Assembly: GCA_019916065.1 (NCBI GenBank)
Contig: CM034233.1
Coordinates: 49,629,509-49,693,508, forward strand
Direction: 5' to 3'
DNA length: 64,000 bases
Source: Vitellaria paradoxa
Taxonomy: Eukaryota > Streptophyta > Magnoliopsida > Ericales > Sapotaceae
Below, one piece after another: positions 60,538-64,000 of this stretch. How positions within the stretch are numbered: position 1 is the stretch's first letter; each line of letters begins with the position of its first letter. The notes beneath the pieces are model-generated. The model searched no databases. It was not told the DNA's origin and saw only the letters and a list, made by a program, of their open reading frames with translations. A program made the translations under genes and the position numbers.

Positions 60538-60568
<31 letters not shown>
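59318..60568 (+). pseudogene. 18S rRNA gene, first 1.25 kb, interrupted by a LINE
   Basis: Starts TACCTGGTTGATTCTGCCAG (consensus has GATCCTG). It continues collinearly with plant 18S through AATTCTTGGATTTATGAAAG to GACTGAGAGCTCTTT, where LINE copy C begins. Substitutions from the consensus are scattered and mostly transitions (AATTTTAGAGC for AATTCTAGAGC). The last about 540 nt lie on the other side of the LINE site, represented by the piece at 50601-51141. Confidence 0.93.
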
Positions 60569-63500
60569 TTTTCTTTTTGTTTTTTGATCTGCAAATAAAT
60601 GTATTCATTGATAAAAAAAATTATGTACATTAGTCTAACCTTACTCTGGGTATAGCCATGAGTAGGTTGATTCATTAAGCCCAACATAACAATCTACAAC
60701 ATCCAAATACAAAAAAGATTCATTCCCAACTATAACACCATAGTAACTCATTCCTAGAAATGTCTGGGTACAAGAAACTTAGAATTCTATATACTTGGAC
60801 TTGAATCTTCTTGATTATAGCACCTGGTGCCTTTTTTTCTTCTTCAAACAAAGCCAAATTTCTAGTCTCCTAAATGGTGTAGACTATGGCAGCTAGGCTG
60901 ATCCTTTTGGCTCTTGATTGTATGCCCGTTCCCTTAGCTTCCTTTATCAACCATGTGATAGCAACTTTAAGTGTGGAAGGTGTCCTAGAATTCTTTATCC
61001 AGCTCCTGATTGTTCCCCAAACCTAAGCAACAAAGTGGCATTCAAAGAATAGGTGGCTAACAGATTCCTCTGCTGCTTTGCATAGAACACATTGCTTGTC
61101 CACTGCTGGGAATTTATCTCTGGTTCTCAATTTATCTTTTATTGCTAACCAGAGATTGAAGGCATGTTTTGGCATGGCATTGCTATTCCAGACTACTTTT
61201 GCCCATTTGCTGGTCTATCATTTGGCTCTGAAGAACTCATAGGCTTTCTTTGTGCTTAGCTTCTCTTGAATCACCCAACTTTGCATATGTTGCTGTGCAG
61301 CTTGGCCGGATCATTCCCTACTGCATATCTCATCTCTTATGCTCATAATTAGCTTCAGTAGAGGGGAATCCTATTTTCTCACTTGATAATCCCATAAGCT
61401 GGTATTCGTGAAGTATTAGTGATGTATCCATCTGAACCACAGGGAATCCCTTATAGAGTGCACGTCTCATAGGGATTTGGATAACAGTGCTTTATTCCAA
61501 GTCTTCAACCATTTTATACCCAGCCCACCTTCTTTTCTTAGTAAGTAGACCTTTTCCCAGCTAACAAGTGGCTTCTTTTGATAAAACCTTTTTCCACCCC
61601 ACAAGAAATTTCTACACAGGCTGGTGACTTTGTGTCTAACTGCTTCTGGAATAGGAAGAATGGATAACCAGAAACATTCTATCCCCTGCAGTACTGATTT
61701 TACTAACTCAGTCCTACTAGTATAGGACAGTAAGTTCCCTACCCATGAATCAATATAGTCTACAATCTTAGCCACAAAAGGGTTGTATTGAGGTACAGTT
61801 AGCCTTGATGCAACCAATGGAATTCCAAAATATCTGAAGGGGAATCTACCTCCCTTAAGACCTGTTAGGGCCTTCATTTACTCTAAGTCTTCACTGTTAA
61901 TACTAGCTACAAAGAGGCTTGACTTCTCCATGTTTGCTTTGAGACCTGAGCAGCTGCCAAATTCAACTAGTTTGCCCATAATTAAGGAGATGGAATGAGC
62001 ATCACCTCTGGCTAGTAGGATCACATCATCAACAAAGAATAGGTGGTTAAGCCCAAGGACTTTACACTTTGGGTGGAAGTTGAAGTTTTCATTCTCTTTC
62101 AATCTGTTCAGGCTCCCTAAGAGATATTCCATACATAACACGAATAAGGATGGGGGTAAAAGATCCCCCTACCTCAGTCCTCTCTAGCCCTTAAAGAAAC
62201 CATGCAGTGAACCATTAATGGAGAGTGAGAAAGAAGTGGTGGAAATGCATTGCATAATCCACCCCACATAAGGTTCTGGTATCTTAAAGGCTTTAAGAAG
62301 CTCCTCAATAAACTTCCATTTAATAGTATCATAAGCCTTTTTTAGATCAATCTTCAATAAACATCTAGGGGAAATTCTTCTCCATGTGTAGTGTCTCATC
62401 AATTCTTGCACCAGAAATATGTTTTCTGTCATGGATGCCTTAGGAACAAAGGCAGACTGAGCCTTGTCCACTAGCATATCCAGAATTGGAGTAATCTTTA
62501 TGCTTAAGGTCTTAGCAATTACCTTGTAGATCACATTGCAGCAAGAAATTGGCCTAAACTCCCTTACTTTAGTGGCTTTTGAGGTTTTGGGAATTAGAGC
62601 TATTAAAGTATGATTCATCTGTTTTAGCAACTGGCCAGATCTAAAGAATTCCAAGACAGTTAGGTAGAAATCCTCCCCTACTACATTCCATGCTTTTTTT
62701 GAAGAAACCTAATGAAAACCCATCTGGTCCAGGGGCTTTATCTTCTCTTATGGAGAAGAGGCCTCTTTAATTTCTTCTCTAGTGACTGGTTGAATCAACT
62801 TTTGGCCTTGGTCTTCACTAATCAACTGACCATCTTCAATAACAGCCTTGTCTAGCTGGATTATGTCCTGTTTGCTGCCTAACAAGTGTTGATAATATTC
62901 CAAAAAAAGCACTATAAACCTACTGTTAAGAAGTAGTTACGGCCCCATTGTCAAGAGTGACAACAACAACAACTTTGTTTTTCTCCCTGCTCCTCCTTAT
63001 CAGTTGGTGGAAATAGCTTGTTCCTCTATCACTGTTTTAAAGATATTTATTCTTGGTCAGTTGGGCACAGAAGCTTCTTTCAGCTTCAGTCAATCTTAAT
63101 GTTTCCTTATTTGCAGCAGCCACCTGAGCTTGTAGTGGAGCATTACCAGGATCATCATATAAAGCCTGTTGCAGTCTTTAGAATTCCCCCTCTGTTGTCT
63201 CTGCTTTAACTGAAATGTGCCCAAAATGCGTCTTAGTAAGCTGCTTGAGGGGTGCCTTGAGTGCTTGTAGTTTCTTGCAGAGGATGAACATCCTACTACC
63301 TCTGAATTTCCTGTTCCATGCCTGCTGTACCATGCCTATAAATTCTTCATGTTGGGTCCATGTGTTGAAGAATTTGAAAGGCTTAACAGCTATTTGGTCT
63401 TCTTCTGAAACTGTAACAGTGCAATGGCCATTATTTAAGTGCAGACCTGGCAGCCCAAAATTGGCAAAGGTTCTCCATCCCATTTGCTTCCATTGGTCAT

Positions 63501-64000
63501 TTACCATGGCCTTGTCCAGCTTGCTCCAAGTAGAGTTGTTTGTCCACGTTAAAAAAGAGCCTGTAAATCCGAGGTCCGAGAAGCCAATAGTTCTGCAACA
63601 CTGCACAAAATCTCTTATTTCATAGCTGGTGACTGGTCTACCATTTTTCCTTTTATTTATCTCCAAAAAATTATTGAAGTCTCCTATAGCTAACCAAGGA
63701 AGATTCATTGTAGCATTGAAATGGCACAAATTATCCCATAATAAATTTCTGCCAACAACAGAGTTGTATGCATATGCAAAACTAATGATAAACTTGCAAG
63801 ACGTGGTCAAACATTTAACAGAGCAGTGCATTACCTGTTCAAAATTGCTCATCACCTCTAGCTGCACTTTAGTTGGGTTCCAAAGGACCAGTATCCTTCT
63901 AGCTGGGTGTTTTGGAAATTATCAACCATTCTCCACTTGGTAAACTTCTTCTTAACAATTTCTTGTGCACTTAATTGCTTCAGTTGTGTATCTATAATAG
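60569..64000 (-). mobile_element. L1 LINE copy C: endonuclease, RT and 3' end, running off the window
   Basis: Starts (3' end) with an A-rich tail at the same 18S base as copy B. The RT shows FRPISCCNVIYKVIAKTLS, LLKIDLKKAYDTIKWKF and LFFVDDVILL, with FADD changed to FVDD. Two Gln-to-stop changes are at 62184-62186 and 62169-62171, the same codons as in copy B. A further stop is near 61876. Upstream on the minus strand, 63867-63178 carries the endonuclease part: LPWLAIGDFNNFLEINKRKN, GFTGSFLTWTNN, WSKLDKAMVNDQW. The expected SDH motif is degraded to NGH. The element is roughly 96% like copy B by eye where they overlap. Confidence 0.9.

Noticed and set aside
50601..60568. True site-specific rDNA LINE (R-element style)
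   Set aside because: Copies B and C share the same two dead codons and their flanking rDNA is duplicated too, so block amplification of one insertion explains the pattern better. Kept only as an open alternative.
59318..60568. Functional 18S rRNA gene
   Set aside because: It has scattered changes at conserved sites and is cut by a LINE before its 3' third.

Overview
The window is nuclear DNA from a flowering plant, most likely a large-genome (perhaps woody) eudicot. The support is two multi-exon genes with plant-type introns and plant family members, dense LTR, LINE and MITE debris, plant L1 elements with a DUF4283-type ORF1, and a plant-type rDNA spacer with TATATAAGGGGG Pol I promoters. 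I cannot name the species.

Region 1 (1-10.8 kb): a nine-exon plus-strand gene for the mitochondrial branched-chain 2-oxoacid dehydrogenase E1-alpha subunit (475 aa). All splice junctions join in frame. Introns 1, 3, 5 and 8 carry MITEs and degenerate repeats, and a palindromic MITE ends just upstream of the TATA-like box.

Region 2 (12.7-44.1 kb): an eight-exon minus-strand gene for a SAL1/FIERY1-type 3'(2'),5'-bisphosphate nucleotidase (402 aa). It is convergent with the first gene and spread over 31.4 kb. Intron 4 is about 18.2 kb and intron 2 about 8.2 kb. They hold two copies, in opposite orientation, of a non-autonomous LTR retrotransposon with one gag-plus-unknown ORF and no pol; a dead Ty1/copia pol with an inverted LTR; an RTE-type LINE with a perfect 18-bp target duplication; an L1 fragment; Harbinger-type MITEs; and AT-rich tandem repeats.

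Region 3 (44.1-47.5 kb): very AT-rich DNA upstream of the SAL1-like gene. It holds a 1.5-kb long-inverted-repeat (foldback) element, a MITE related to the one in intron 3 of the E1-alpha gene, and a 214-bp tandem duplication.

Region 4 (47.5-64 kb): a decayed, rearranged 45S rDNA locus. A 25S/ITS2 piece lies on the minus strand. The rest is in normal plus-strand order but with deletions: 18S 3' part, ITS1, 5.8S, ITS2 fused to IGS, IGS with promoter repeats, ETS, 18S. An L1 LINE sits antisense in the 18S gene at one and the same site in three places, with a 17-bp target duplication readable across copies. Two copies share the same two premature stops in the RT, so the simplest reading is one insertion that died and was later amplified with its rDNA host, not repeated site-specific insertion. 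rRNA and LINE changes are mainly C-to-T/G-to-A, as expected for methylated silent repeats.

The two single-copy genes belong to unrelated pathways (leucine/isoleucine/valine breakdown; PAP removal and sulfur/retrograde signalling). Nothing in the sequence suggests they work together. I found no operon, CRISPR array, tRNA or organellar insert.
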